DNA from: Acidobacteriota bacterium
GTDB taxonomy: Bacteria; Acidobacteriota; Terriglobia; Acidiferrales; UBA7541
NCBI GenBank assembly: GCA_003166795.1
Contig: PMUS01000040.1
Coordinates: forward strand, 1-36,965
Direction: 5' to 3'
DNA: 36,965 nucleotides
In this document: piece after piece, positions 13,863 to 21,997 of the stretch
Layout: each line of letters starts with the position of its first letter
Numbering within the stretch: the first letter of the stretch is position 1
The notes under the pieces: generated by a model
What the model saw: only the letters and a program-made list of their open reading frames with translations
Database searches by the model: none
What the model was told of the DNA's origin: nothing
Made by a program: the position numbers and the translations under genes

Positions 13863-14534
13863 TCATGTTCGCGCAATCCGTCGGTTCTTACTGGTCTTGC
13901 GTTTTGTATCGGCAAGAATGCCAGGCAAGAACAGGTCCCACGCTTCCTGCGCGGTTCCGCGCAATGACGAATCGGGATGCAGGGACCAGGCAAGTGTCAT
14001 GCCCAACAGCACGACTTGAACGAGGCGAGCCAGCTCCGCAGCCGGTATGTCGCGCCGCACTTCGCCCCGCTGCTGCGCGATCGTGAAGATCTGCGCCAGA
14101 AGCCGGCGGCCGGTCTGAAGCCTTTTGTGGAGTTCCGCTCGAACGGGAGCGCACGACGCATGAGCGGCGTAAATCGCGCGGAGCAGTGCAGGGTTCTCGG
14201 TGGAATGGCCCGCCAAGTCGGCGGCCAATTCCCTCAGCACGGGCAGCACCGGCCCCTTCTTCGCACGTTCGATGGCGCGCTCGATGGACGCCAGGCGTTC
14301 GCCGCCGAATGTGGCCAGCACGTGTTCCTTCGTCCGAAAATAATTAAAGAAGGTGCCCTTGCCGACGTCAGCCGCTTCGGTGATGTCCTCCACGGTGGTT
14401 TCCAGGAATCCGCGTTCGGCAAACAGCCGGAGGGCGGAGCGGAAAAGGCGCTCGCGGATTTCCGTGCGGTGACGTTCGCGGCGGCCGGTCTGCGGGACGA
14501 CAGAGTGGCGCCTAGCCGCTATGGAAGATGCCAT
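13863..14534 (-). CDS. TetR-family transcriptional regulator of the efflux operon
   Basis: This is a 223-residue regulator. The N-terminal DNA-binding helices are clear: EIRERLFRSALRLFAERGFLETTVEDITEAADVGKGTFFNYFRTKEHVLATFGGE, with the TTVEDIT-x-AADVGKGTFFNYF recognition region. The C-terminal ligand/dimerisation domain is all-helical and not assigned to a subfamily. It heads the operon (99 bp before the tolC start) and is transcribed in the same direction, which usually means autoregulation as well as control of the pump. A GGAGCC precedes the ATG. A candidate palindrome, GACTATAAGTC, covers the -10 box of its promoter. Confidence 0.93.
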   Translation of the reverse strand: MASSIAARRHSVVPQTGRRERHRTEIRERLFRSALRLFAERGFLETTVEDITEAADVGKGTFFNYFRTKEHVLATFGGERLASIERAIERAKKGPVLPVLRELAADLAGHSTENPALLRAIYAAHASCAPVRAELHKRLQTGRRLLAQIFTIAQQRGEVRRDIPAAELARLVQVVLLGMTLAWSLHPDSSLRGTAQEAWDLFLPGILADTKRKTSKNRRIART

Positions 14535-14568
14535 GGGAAGGCTCCTGATCTGACCGATACCCTAACAC

Positions 14569-14598
14569 GACTATAAGTCATATGTGGGTGAAGGTCAA
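14569..14598 (-). promoter_or_regulatory. Promoter of the efflux operon with possible TetR operator
   Basis: On the minus strand, TTGACC (14593-14598 complement), a 17-bp spacer and TATAGT (14570-14575 complement) form a good sigma-70 promoter upstream of tetR. The palindrome GACT-ATA-AGTC (14569-14579) overlaps the -10 box. Its arms are only 4 bp, so its operator function is tentative. Confidence 0.55.
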
Positions 14599-14652
14599 TA
14601 TCCGTCGCGGAGGGTTGGCCAACTGAGGGCGAGCTGAAGGCGTCGAGTTATG

Positions 14653-14679
14653 TGCGCCGGAGGCTTCCCCTCCGGCGCA
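14653..14679 (-). terminator. Hairpin after the SYLF gene
   Basis: TGCGCCGGAGG, loop CTTCC, CCTCCGGCGCA: a perfect 11-bp stem. It is 17 bp past the stop of the minus-strand SYLF gene and upstream of the tetR promoter. It could end SYLF transcription and protect the tetR promoter, though there is no T-tract. Confidence 0.55.
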
Positions 14680-14695
14680 GACGGTGACGGATGAA

Positions 14696-15412
14696 CTATT
14701 TTGAAAGATTCTTGGGGCTGTGCTGGTTCAGAGTGGCAGTAAGAGCCCTGGCCGCCGGCGGGACAGGAACCGCGCCGTGAAGGGCAATCTCTTTTGATGG
14801 AAGTTTCTGGCCGTAGATGCGCTCGTTCGCGTCGTCATCGGGACGAAGAGTAGAACCCTCCAGCGAGATGCCGGCGAAGAGGCCGCGCGCGCGAGAATAC
14901 GTGAGAACTTCAGCGCGCATGGCTACGTCGGTGGCCGCTTCTGCGTCCCGGCCAATCGGCCCGGCAGCGGCGGAGGCGTCGGCGCCCAATTTCACCTTGC
15001 TGCTGAGAATGGAACTGGCGCCGTCCTGGTTCATGACCAACAGCACAAAATCGGTGGCCTGGGCGCCAATCTGGAATCCAAAGCTTCCGCCTTCGAGCGC
15101 CATCATCGTGGGCGCGCCCCAGGGGCCTTGAAAATTGTCGCCGCTGCGGCATGTCATAGCGCCGCGGCCGTAACTGCCACCGACGATAAACGCCGCCTTC
15201 AAAACCGTGGGAATCACGATTATGCAGTCGGCCTTGTCAATCAGGCTCTGCGGGATGTCGTCCGGAATATTCAGAATCTCTTTAAGGACCTGCCCGGCGT
15301 TCCGTAGGCGATCCTCGTCCTTCTCTTTGTCGTCCGCTCGGACGGGACTGCACACGAACACGAGGCCGAATAGGGCCGTAGCGAGCATCAACGAGATCAA
15401 TTTTCTTGTCAT
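14696..15412 (-). CDS. Exported SYLF/Ysc84-domain lipid-binding protein
   Basis: Starting at the ATG at 15410-15412 with GGAGG 8 bp upstream, the product is 238 residues. It has a signal peptide (MTRKLISLMLATALFGLVFVCSPVRADD), a short acidic spacer, then the SYLF fold: RLRNAGQVLKEILNIPDDIPQSLIDKADCIIVIPTVLKAAFIVGGSYGRGAMTCR, then GPWGAPTMMALEGGSFGFQIGAQATDFVLLVMNQDGASSILSSKVKLGADASAAAGPIG, and finally SRARGLFAGISLEGSTLRPDDDANERIYG. The family binds phosphoinositides in eukaryotes; bacterial members are exported proteins of uncertain function. An upstream extension to 15562 has no family support. Confidence 0.92.
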   Translation of the reverse strand: MTRKLISLMLATALFGLVFVCSPVRADDKEKDEDRLRNAGQVLKEILNIPDDIPQSLIDKADCIIVIPTVLKAAFIVGGSYGRGAMTCRSGDNFQGPWGAPTMMALEGGSFGFQIGAQATDFVLLVMNQDGASSILSSKVKLGADASAAAGPIGRDAEAATDVAMRAEVLTYSRARGLFAGISLEGSTLRPDDDANERIYGQKLPSKEIALHGAVPVPPAARALTATLNQHSPKNLSK

Positions 15413-15436
15413 GATGGCATCCTCCATTGGGTGTCC

Positions 15437-15465
15437 ATGATATGTGTTCGGGTGGCGCAGCGCAA
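15437..15465 (-). promoter_or_regulatory. Promoter of the SYLF gene
   Basis: Minus strand: TTGCGC (15460-15465 complement), a 17-bp spacer, then TATCAT (15437-15442 complement), 24 bp before the start codon. Confidence 0.5.
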
Positions 15466-15503
15466 CCCCAGCGCTAAAGGCGGCGTCGCGGAGGGCGTTG
15501 CCA

Positions 15504-15509
15504 TATAAT
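15504..15509 (+). promoter_or_regulatory. Candidate -10 box before the PBP4-type gene
   Basis: A perfect TATAAT lies 29 bp before the ATG at 15539. No clear -35 is seen 16-18 bp upstream. Confidence 0.4.
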
Positions 15510-15538
15510 TGGGAGCTTTGACAAAGATCGCACCTCGA

Positions 15539-17197
15539 ATGAACGCAATCGCCAGTTTTCAACGCACTCGTATCCGGCGCCGCGCGCTCCGGGCCGCCGC
15601 GGCACTATGCACTGCGGGAGCGCTTGTTACAGGGCAAGCCGGGGCGCAGAGCGTTTCGCGCATAAGCCAAACGCATGCCGCGGAGCGCGGGAAGTCGCGC
15701 CCGGATGTGGCGAAGTTCCGCGCGCGCGTGGACGCTGCACTCGGACAAGGCAACGCGGGCAAGCTCGATTGGGGAATTGAAATTGCCGATCGGGATACGG
15801 GCGAGGCAATCTACGAGCTGAACGCCGATCATTTTTTCACGCCGGCTTCCAATGCGAAGATTGTCACCACGGCACTCGCGCTTGCCACGCTTGGCGGCGA
15901 CTACCGATTTCACACCACGCTTGAATCGAAGACCGCAATTGGCAGCGATGGCCGCCTCGCCGGCGATCTGATACTTGTGGGACGCGGAGACCCCGATCTT
16001 TCGAATCGCCGGTTCCCGTACGTCGGCAGGGGCGACCGCGTCGGCCCAGTCGAAAAAGTTTTGGCGGAGATAGCCGACGAAGCGATTGCGAAAGGGCTTC
16101 GCGAGGTGGATGGCGACATCGTCGCCGACGACAGTTACTACCCGTACGATCCTTACCCGGTGGGATGGAGTGCCGGTGATCTGTTCTTCCAGTTCGGTGC
16201 GCCGGTCAGCGCCATCGCGTTCAACGACAACACGATTTCGGTCGAGATCGGCCCGGCCGGGCGTGCCGGCGATCCAGCCGTGGTCCGAACCGAGCCGGCA
16301 TCGGCCCTCGGCACATTTACCGAAGACATCACGACCGGTGCGCCCGACACGCCATCGGATTTCGCGGTTGTCCGACAGCCGGGAGTGAATTTCATTCTGC
16401 TGCGCGGCACAATCGCGCTCGGCCGCACACCCACCAGACTCGACATCGCGATGACCGGCCCCGCCGAAACGGCTGCGCTCGCGCTCAAGCAATTGCTCGA
16501 GGCGCGCGGCGTGCGCATCACGGGCACCACTCGCGCGCAACACTCGCCGCCGCCTTTTTCCAACGTCGCGGGCGAGCCGATCATACCGGACGCCATGCCG
16601 CCTTCGCCGGAGCCGAATCCCGTCATGCTCGCCGAGCATATTTCCGAGCCGCTTTTGGAAAGCATCCGCCTAACGAACAAGATGAGCCACAATCTGCACG
16701 CGGAGCTGCTGCTGCGCGCCGTGGGGCGCGAGAGACTTGGGGTGGGCTCGACTGCCGCGGGGCTGAAAGCGGAGCGTGAATTTCTGAAGACTGCCGGAGT
16801 CGCGGACGGCGACATTTTGCTTTCGGACGGTTCGGGGCTGGGGCGCGACGATCTGGTGACGCCGCGGGGGATCGTGACACTGTTGGGTTACGCCGCGCGG
16901 CAGCCGTGGGGCAAGGATTTTCTCTCGACGCTGCCGGTGGCCGGCGTGGACGGAACGCTGGAGGGACGAATGGCTGACACGCCGGCGTCCGGCTTGATCG
17001 AGGCAAAAACGGGCGAAATTGAACACGTTCGCGCGCTTTCCGGCTACGCCACAACGCTGCGCGGCGAATCTCTGGTGTTCGCGATTTTCTACAACAATAA
17101 TCCGCAGCATGGCGTCGGTACCACTGCCCCGGTGGATGCTATTGCGACCGCCCTGGTGGAGACCCTGGGGACCGCGCCGCGCGCCAAGAAGAAATGA
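15539..17197 (+). CDS. dacB: D-alanyl-D-alanine carboxypeptidase/endopeptidase (PBP4, S13 family)
   Basis: The ATG at 15539 starts a 552-residue exported protein with an Arg-rich n-region and a hydrophobic helix (ALRAAAALCTAGALVTGQAGAQS); a TTG 30 bp upstream is a weaker choice because it lies on the TATAAT box. The catalytic motifs of S13 penicillin-binding proteins are intact: SxxK as S104-NA-K107 in TPASNAKIVTT, SxN as S383-H-N385 in LTNKMSHNLHAELLLR, and KTG at K490-G492 in AKTGEIEHVRALSGYA. It trims or cleaves peptidoglycan peptides in the periplasm. The long insertion between SxxK and SxN is normal for the class. The gene overlaps the LOG-family gene by 4 bp (ATGA). Confidence 0.94.
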   Translation: MNAIASFQRTRIRRRALRAAAALCTAGALVTGQAGAQSVSRISQTHAAERGKSRPDVAKFRARVDAALGQGNAGKLDWGIEIADRDTGEAIYELNADHFFTPASNAKIVTTALALATLGGDYRFHTTLESKTAIGSDGRLAGDLILVGRGDPDLSNRRFPYVGRGDRVGPVEKVLAEIADEAIAKGLREVDGDIVADDSYYPYDPYPVGWSAGDLFFQFGAPVSAIAFNDNTISVEIGPAGRAGDPAVVRTEPASALGTFTEDITTGAPDTPSDFAVVRQPGVNFILLRGTIALGRTPTRLDIAMTGPAETAALALKQLLEARGVRITGTTRAQHSPPPFSNVAGEPIIPDAMPPSPEPNPVMLAEHISEPLLESIRLTNKMSHNLHAELLLRAVGRERLGVGSTAAGLKAEREFLKTAGVADGDILLSDGSGLGRDDLVTPRGIVTLLGYAARQPWGKDFLSTLPVAGVDGTLEGRMADTPASGLIEAKTGEIEHVRALSGYATTLRGESLVFAIFYNNNPQHGVGTTAPVDAIATALVETLGTAPRAKKK

Positions 17198-17751
17198 AGC
17201 GGCAAGCGAAGATCGTCACCGTTTTTGGCAGCTCGCGGCCGCGCGAGGGCGATGCGCACTACGCGCAGGCGTATGCGCTGGGCGCAGCGCTCGCCGAAAA
17301 GGGGCTGAACGTCTGCAGCGGCGGATACGGCGGCGTGATGGAAGCCGTGTCGCGCGGCGCGAAGGAAGCGGGCGGGCGAACGCTCGCGGTGACGGCGCAA
17401 TTTTTCAAAGCGCGCGCGAACCGATGGGTGGACGAGGAGGTTCGCGTGAAGACCTGGCAGGCCCGGCTTTTCGAGCTGATCAAACGCGGGCGCGGATATG
17501 TCGCATGCCCCGGCGGCACCGGAACGCTGGTCGAGCTCGCGGTCGTCTGGGAAATGCTGAATAAGGGCGCGATGAGCAAGAAGCCGCTGGTCGTGCTCGG
17601 GGATTTCTGGCAGCCGGTGATCGAGCGCGTGCGGGAGGTCGAGCTCGGACATCCTTCTCGTTTCGGCGAAAGCAGCGAACCATTGGTGCGCGTGGCGTCG
17701 TCTCCCGCCGATGCGGCCGATTATCTGGCCGAACGATTTCAGGCGCGCTGA
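17194..17751 (+). CDS. LOG-family (TIGR00730-type) nucleotide-binding protein
   Basis: This 185-residue Rossmann-like protein carries the LOG-family signatures: IVTVFGSSRPREGDAHYAQAYALGAALAEKGLNVCSGGYGGVMEAVSRGAKEAGG, and the PGGTGTLVELAVVWEML motif that in characterised members binds the ribose 5'-monophosphate of cytokinin nucleotides. Related proteins act as cytokinin riboside 5'-monophosphate phosphoribohydrolases or on nucleotides more generally; the exact substrate here is open. It overlaps dacB by 4 bp, so the two are translationally coupled although functionally unrelated by current knowledge. Confidence 0.9.
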   Translation: MKRQAKIVTVFGSSRPREGDAHYAQAYALGAALAEKGLNVCSGGYGGVMEAVSRGAKEAGGRTLAVTAQFFKARANRWVDEEVRVKTWQARLFELIKRGRGYVACPGGTGTLVELAVVWEMLNKGAMSKKPLVVLGDFWQPVIERVREVELGHPSRFGESSEPLVRVASSPADAADYLAERFQAR

Positions 17752-17780
17752 ACGAGCCTCACTGATTTCCCACAGGCAAC

Positions 17781-17791
17781 CGGGCTACAAT
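17781..17791 (+). promoter_or_regulatory. Candidate -10 box of mutS2
   Basis: CGGGCTACAAT resembles the 13-mer in the folK/FUSC intergenic region (CGGGCTAGAAT). TACAAT (17786-17791) is 16 bp before the GTG start of mutS2. No -35 is evident. Confidence 0.35.
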
Positions 17792-17807
17792 CCCTCTTGA
17801 GGTTCAC

Positions 17808-20228
17808 GTGTCTCGCCCCGCGGAAGAGCTTCTCGAATTCGACAAGCTGAAGGAAATCGTCAGCCGCTCGACGACGTGCGTGCCCGGCCGGCGCGCTATT
17901 GAGGCGCTTGCGCCACGGCAGGATGTGGCGGCGCTCGAAACCGAATTCGAACTGATACGCGAGGCTAACGCCTACTTGCGCGCGGGTTCGGAGCTTGGAT
18001 TCGGCTCGCTCGCCGATCCGAATGCGTGGCTTCTGCGCATGGTTATGCCCGGATCGGTGCTCGTGCCCGCGGAACTTCTCGATGTTGCGTCGCTCGCGGA
18101 AAACGCGGATGCGGTGCGGCAGACATTCAAAGGCGAGGCCGCGAAGTATCCGCGCCTGGCGGAACGCGCCGCCTCCCTTGCCGACTTCCGTTCGCTCCTG
18201 ATCGCGATTCGTCGCGCGGTGATGCCCAACGGAGAAATCAGCGATGACGCTTCGCCTCAACTGAAACGCATCCGTGCGAGCAAGATCCAGGCGCGCGCCA
18301 CGATTCAGCATTCGCTCGAAAAGATCATGCGCGCGCGCGGGGAACCGGCCGGCGAGGATTACGTCACGCTCCGGAACGATCGCTTCGTGATTCCGGTGCG
18401 CGCCGGGGATCGCCGCGGCGTCCCGGGAGTGGTGCACGCAGCCAGCGCCACGGGGCAAACGGTATTTGTGGAGCCGCTTGAAGCGATTGATTTGAATAAT
18501 CGCCTGGTGCAACTGGGCGAAGACGAGACCGCCGAGATTGCGCGCATTCTCGAAGAGCTAACCGGGCGCGTGCGCGCGGACCGGGGGCCACTCGAAGCGG
18601 CGGCAGCGTCCATCGCGCATCTCGATTCGATTTTTGCGCGTGCGCGGTTCGCGCGGGAGTTCGATTGCGTCGTCCCGGAATTCACCTCGGGCAATTCGCT
18701 GCGGCTCGATGCGGCGCGAAATTCTGTGCTCGAAGCCACGCTGCGGCCACAAGGTCGCAAGGCCGTGCCCATGAGCCTCGCGCTGGGCGGCGACGAGACG
18801 GTGATGGTTGTCAGCGGGCCGAACACAGGCGGCAAAACGGTTTCGCTGAAAACGGTGGGACTCGCGGCGCTTTCCGCGCAATCGGGAATTCCGGTGGCGG
18901 CGCAGCGCGCCGAGATGCCGGTGTTCGACCGCGTGCTGGTTGATATCGGCGACGAGCAGTCCATCGCCGCCGACCTTTCCACATTTTCGGCGCACATGCT
19001 GAATTTGAAGTCCATGCTGGAAATCGCGACGGAGCGGTCGCTGATTCTGGTGGACGAAATGGGCACGGGTACCGCGCCGGAAGAGGGCGCAGCGCTCGCG
19101 GTTGCGTTGCTCGAGGAGTTTCGCGCGCGACGGGCGCTGACGCTGGCGACGACGCATCACGACCGCCTGAAAGCCTATGCCTCCACAACGCCCGGAATCG
19201 TGAACGCTGCGATGGAATTCGACCAAGTGAATCTGCGACCGACGTACCGGCTGCTCTTCGGCGTGCCCGGAACGTCGAGCGGGATTGAAATCGCGCGGAG
19301 GCTGGGATTGCCCGCGCGCGTGGTGGATCATGCCGACGCGAGCCTGTCGCCGGAATCTCGCGAGGCGCGCGACCTGATCGCGTACCTGCATCGCAGCCGC
19401 GACGAAATGGAGGACGTGACGCGCCAGGGCCGCGAGGAGCTGGCGCAACTCGAAGCGGCGCGCCGCGAGTTGCAAACCGAATGGGTCGAGCGGCAGCGAA
19501 AACGCATCGCCGAGCTCGAGAAGAATTTTCTCGCCACGCAGAAGCGGCTGGAGAGCGAGGTCGCGAGCCTTGCCTCCGATATCAAGGACCGTGCGCTGCG
19601 CGCGCAAACCGAGAAGCAGGCCGGGCGGCGGATGGGGAAGCTCGGCTCGGACGCTCGGGCTGAAGCCGATGCCGCGGTCGTTGATACACTCGCATCATCG
19701 CAGCAGGACCTCGGCGTAGGTGCTGAAGCACCCGCAAAGCCTGTGACGCCCGAGCAACTTTCAGCCGGAATGCGCGTCCACGTGAAGGGATTCAAGCAGG
19801 CCGTCGTGTTTCGCCGCCACGACGGCCGAATCGCGGAAGTGGAGGCGGGGCCGCTGCGGATGAAGATTCCGATTGCGGATATTGTGAGCATCGAGGGCGA
19901 GGCAGCTCCCGCGAAGCCCAATGCCGCATCAACGGAACGCCCGCGCGGGATCACCGTTCGCACGCAGCCGAGCGATGAGCCAGCCGGCGAGGAAATTAAT
20001 GTGATTGGATGCACGGTCGAGGAAGCGACTCGGCGGGTTGATAAGTTCATTGACGACGCAGCGATTGCGGGCAAGCCGAGCGTGCGCATCATTCATGGCC
20101 ACGGAACGGGCGCGCTGCGCCGCGGGCTGGCTGAATTTTTGTCCACGCATCCGCTGGTCGAGAAAACTCGCCACGAGGCTGAAGATCGCGGCGGCACGGC
20201 GATAACAGTGGCCGAATTGAATTCGTGA
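17808..20228 (+). CDS. mutS2: MutS2-family ATPase with C-terminal Smr domain
   Basis: The 806-residue protein starts at a GTG preceded by GAGG. It lacks the MutS mismatch-recognition domain, as MutS2 should. The ATPase has Walker A GPNTGGKT (337-344), Walker B LILVDEMGTGT (D416, E417), and the MutS signature DEQSIAADLSTFSAHM. A long coiled-coil of about 130 residues (YLHRSRDEMEDVTRQGREEL onward) follows, then a linker, a KOW-like region and the Smr domain with HGHGTGALRRGL (763 onward). MutS2 acts on branched DNA and, in Bacillus, on collided ribosomes. The usual Smr LDLRG element reads INVIG (N731), so Asp and Arg are missing. Confidence 0.96.
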   Translation: MSRPAEELLEFDKLKEIVSRSTTCVPGRRAIEALAPRQDVAALETEFELIREANAYLRAGSELGFGSLADPNAWLLRMVMPGSVLVPAELLDVASLAENADAVRQTFKGEAAKYPRLAERAASLADFRSLLIAIRRAVMPNGEISDDASPQLKRIRASKIQARATIQHSLEKIMRARGEPAGEDYVTLRNDRFVIPVRAGDRRGVPGVVHAASATGQTVFVEPLEAIDLNNRLVQLGEDETAEIARILEELTGRVRADRGPLEAAAASIAHLDSIFARARFAREFDCVVPEFTSGNSLRLDAARNSVLEATLRPQGRKAVPMSLALGGDETVMVVSGPNTGGKTVSLKTVGLAALSAQSGIPVAAQRAEMPVFDRVLVDIGDEQSIAADLSTFSAHMLNLKSMLEIATERSLILVDEMGTGTAPEEGAALAVALLEEFRARRALTLATTHHDRLKAYASTTPGIVNAAMEFDQVNLRPTYRLLFGVPGTSSGIEIARRLGLPARVVDHADASLSPESREARDLIAYLHRSRDEMEDVTRQGREELAQLEAARRELQTEWVERQRKRIAELEKNFLATQKRLESEVASLASDIKDRALRAQTEKQAGRRMGKLGSDARAEADAAVVDTLASSQQDLGVGAEAPAKPVTPEQLSAGMRVHVKGFKQAVVFRRHDGRIAEVEAGPLRMKIPIADIVSIEGEAAPAKPNAASTERPRGITVRTQPSDEPAGEEINVIGCTVEEATRRVDKFIDDAAIAGKPSVRIIHGHGTGALRRGLAEFLSTHPLVEKTRHEAEDRGGTAITVAELNS

Positions 20229-20254
20229 CCGTATGGTGTTAAGAGAAGGACGCC

Positions 20255-21997
20255 ATGGCTGAAGCAGGATCATTCGCGGAGAAGGTGAAGCAGCAGGCGG
20301 ACATCGTCCGCGTGATCGGGGAATACGTCCGCCTGAAGAAGACGGGGCAGAATTTCACGGGGCTATGCCCGTTCCATCAGGAAAAGTCTCCATCCTTTGC
20401 CGTGCATCCGGTGAAGCAGATTTATCACTGCTTCGGCTGCGGCGCCGGCGGAGACGTTTTCAAATTTGTGCAGGAAATGGACAAGTGCCCGTTTCCCGAG
20501 GCGATACGAATCGTCGCTGAGAAATCCGGCATTCCGGTGCCGAGGCCGCGCGAGCGTTCGCCGGAAGAGCACCGTGAGAATCAGCAGCGCAGCGCGCTGG
20601 TGGAGATGCATCGCGAGGCGGCGGTATTTTTTGCGCGGCAGCTTAACGAGGGTCAGGAGGGAAAGATAGCGGCGGGCTATCTCGAAGACCGCGGCTTGAA
20701 TCGCGAGGCAATCACGCGCTTCGGCCTGGGATGGGCGCCCTCGTCCGGCGACGCGCTCCTGCGGTATTTGAAATCGAGATATCAGGAAAAGCTCCTGGAA
20801 GCCTCGGGCCTCTTCTCGCGCAACGAAAGCGGACGCCTCTACGACCGCTTCCGGAAGAGAATCATGTTCCCGATCTCGAATGATTCCGGGAAGGTCATCG
20901 CGTTCGGCGGGCGCGCAATGGGCGACGACATGCCGAAGTACATGAACTCGCCCGAGACGCCAATCTATACGAAGAGCAACGTGCTCTACCATCTCGATCG
21001 CGCGAAAGAGGAGCTGCGGAAAAGCGATTTTGGCGTTCTGGTCGAAGGCTACATGGACGCAATCGCCGTGGCGCGTGCAGGAATCACGAACGTTGTCGCC
21101 AGCTGCGGAACGAGCCTGGCCGAGCCGCAGATCAAATTGCTGGCCCGGTTCACACACCGCGTGGTGGTGAATTACGATCCGGATACGGCGGGCCAGGTGG
21201 CGACCGAGCGGTCGCTGACGCTGCTGCTCGAAAAAGAATTTGACGTGCGCGTGCTGGCTCTGCCGGGCGGAGCCGATCCCGACAAATTCCTGAAGGAGCA
21301 GGGCGCCGAGGCCTATCGTAAATTGCTCGCGCAGGCGCCGCCGTATCTCGATTACCTGATCGGACGCGCGCGCCAGATGGACCGCACGACGGCCGCGGGA
21401 AAAGTTGCCGCGCTGAATTTCCTGATGCCCTACGTGCAGCGGCTCCCGAACCGGCTGCTGCGTTCGGAATGGGCTACGCGGATTGCCTCGGAATTGCGCG
21501 TGGACGAACCCGTGCTGCGCGAGGCATTGAAGCGAGCGGCCAATGAGCGCCGCAGCGAAGTGAAGCCGAGGGCGGAGCTGCTGACGCCGGTCGTGAAGCC
21601 CGCCGAGCGGCAACTGATCCGTATGCTCATCGAGGCCGGGGGGTTCCGAGAGAAACTCGCGCACGAACTCGTCTCCGGCGCGCTGCATCGCGGGTTGGAG
21701 AGCGAAAAAATCCTGGAACTGCTAATCTCCAAGGTGGGCGAAGCGCCCGATCCAACCACGCTGGGCGCGGCACTGGAAGAGAAGGACCGCCGGTTGCTGT
21801 TCGAGATCCTTTTCGAAACGTCAGGCGAAGCGACGTGGGAATCGGCTGAGAGTTGTCTGAGCGTCCTACGAAGCCGCCGGGACGAGGCGGAGCTCGCCGT
21901 ATTGCAGCAAAAGATTGAATCCAAAGCTTCCCCGAGCGAATTGAACCGCTTGCTCACCCAACGTCTGGAACTGCAGAAGAAACTAGCGCAACGCTAA
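20255..21997 (+). CDS. dnaG: DNA primase
   Basis: DnaG synthesises RNA primers for replication. The 580-residue product has the N-terminal zinc ribbon with C38, H41, C59 and C62 (LCPFHQEKSP and YHCFGCGAGGD), the RNA polymerase core with EDRGLNREAITRFGLGWAP and FPISNDSGKVIAFGGRAM, then the TOPRIM fold: VLVEGYMDAIAVARAGITNVVASCGTSL and VVNYDPDTAGQ. In the latter the two metal-binding aspartates are kept in DPD rather than the commoner DGD. The C-terminal helicase-interaction region is helical. GAAGGA precedes the ATG. It is 26 bp after mutS2 and abuts der, so mutS2-dnaG-der are probably one operon; the familiar rpsU-dnaG-rpoD order is not seen. Confidence 0.96.
   Translation: MAEAGSFAEKVKQQADIVRVIGEYVRLKKTGQNFTGLCPFHQEKSPSFAVHPVKQIYHCFGCGAGGDVFKFVQEMDKCPFPEAIRIVAEKSGIPVPRPRERSPEEHRENQQRSALVEMHREAAVFFARQLNEGQEGKIAAGYLEDRGLNREAITRFGLGWAPSSGDALLRYLKSRYQEKLLEASGLFSRNESGRLYDRFRKRIMFPISNDSGKVIAFGGRAMGDDMPKYMNSPETPIYTKSNVLYHLDRAKEELRKSDFGVLVEGYMDAIAVARAGITNVVASCGTSLAEPQIKLLARFTHRVVVNYDPDTAGQVATERSLTLLLEKEFDVRVLALPGGADPDKFLKEQGAEAYRKLLAQAPPYLDYLIGRARQMDRTTAAGKVAALNFLMPYVQRLPNRLLRSEWATRIASELRVDEPVLREALKRAANERRSEVKPRAELLTPVVKPAERQLIRMLIEAGGFREKLAHELVSGALHRGLESEKILELLISKVGEAPDPTTLGAALEEKDRRLLFEILFETSGEATWESAESCLSVLRSRRDEAELAVLQQKIESKASPSELNRLLTQRLELQKKLAQR

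Noticed and set aside
15605-16639. Minus-strand 344-residue open frame
   Set aside because: Antisense to the PBP4-type gene, whose SxxK, SxN and KTG motifs are on the plus strand.
20363-21688. Minus-strand 441-residue open frame
   Set aside because: Antisense to dnaG, which is complete and motif-supported.
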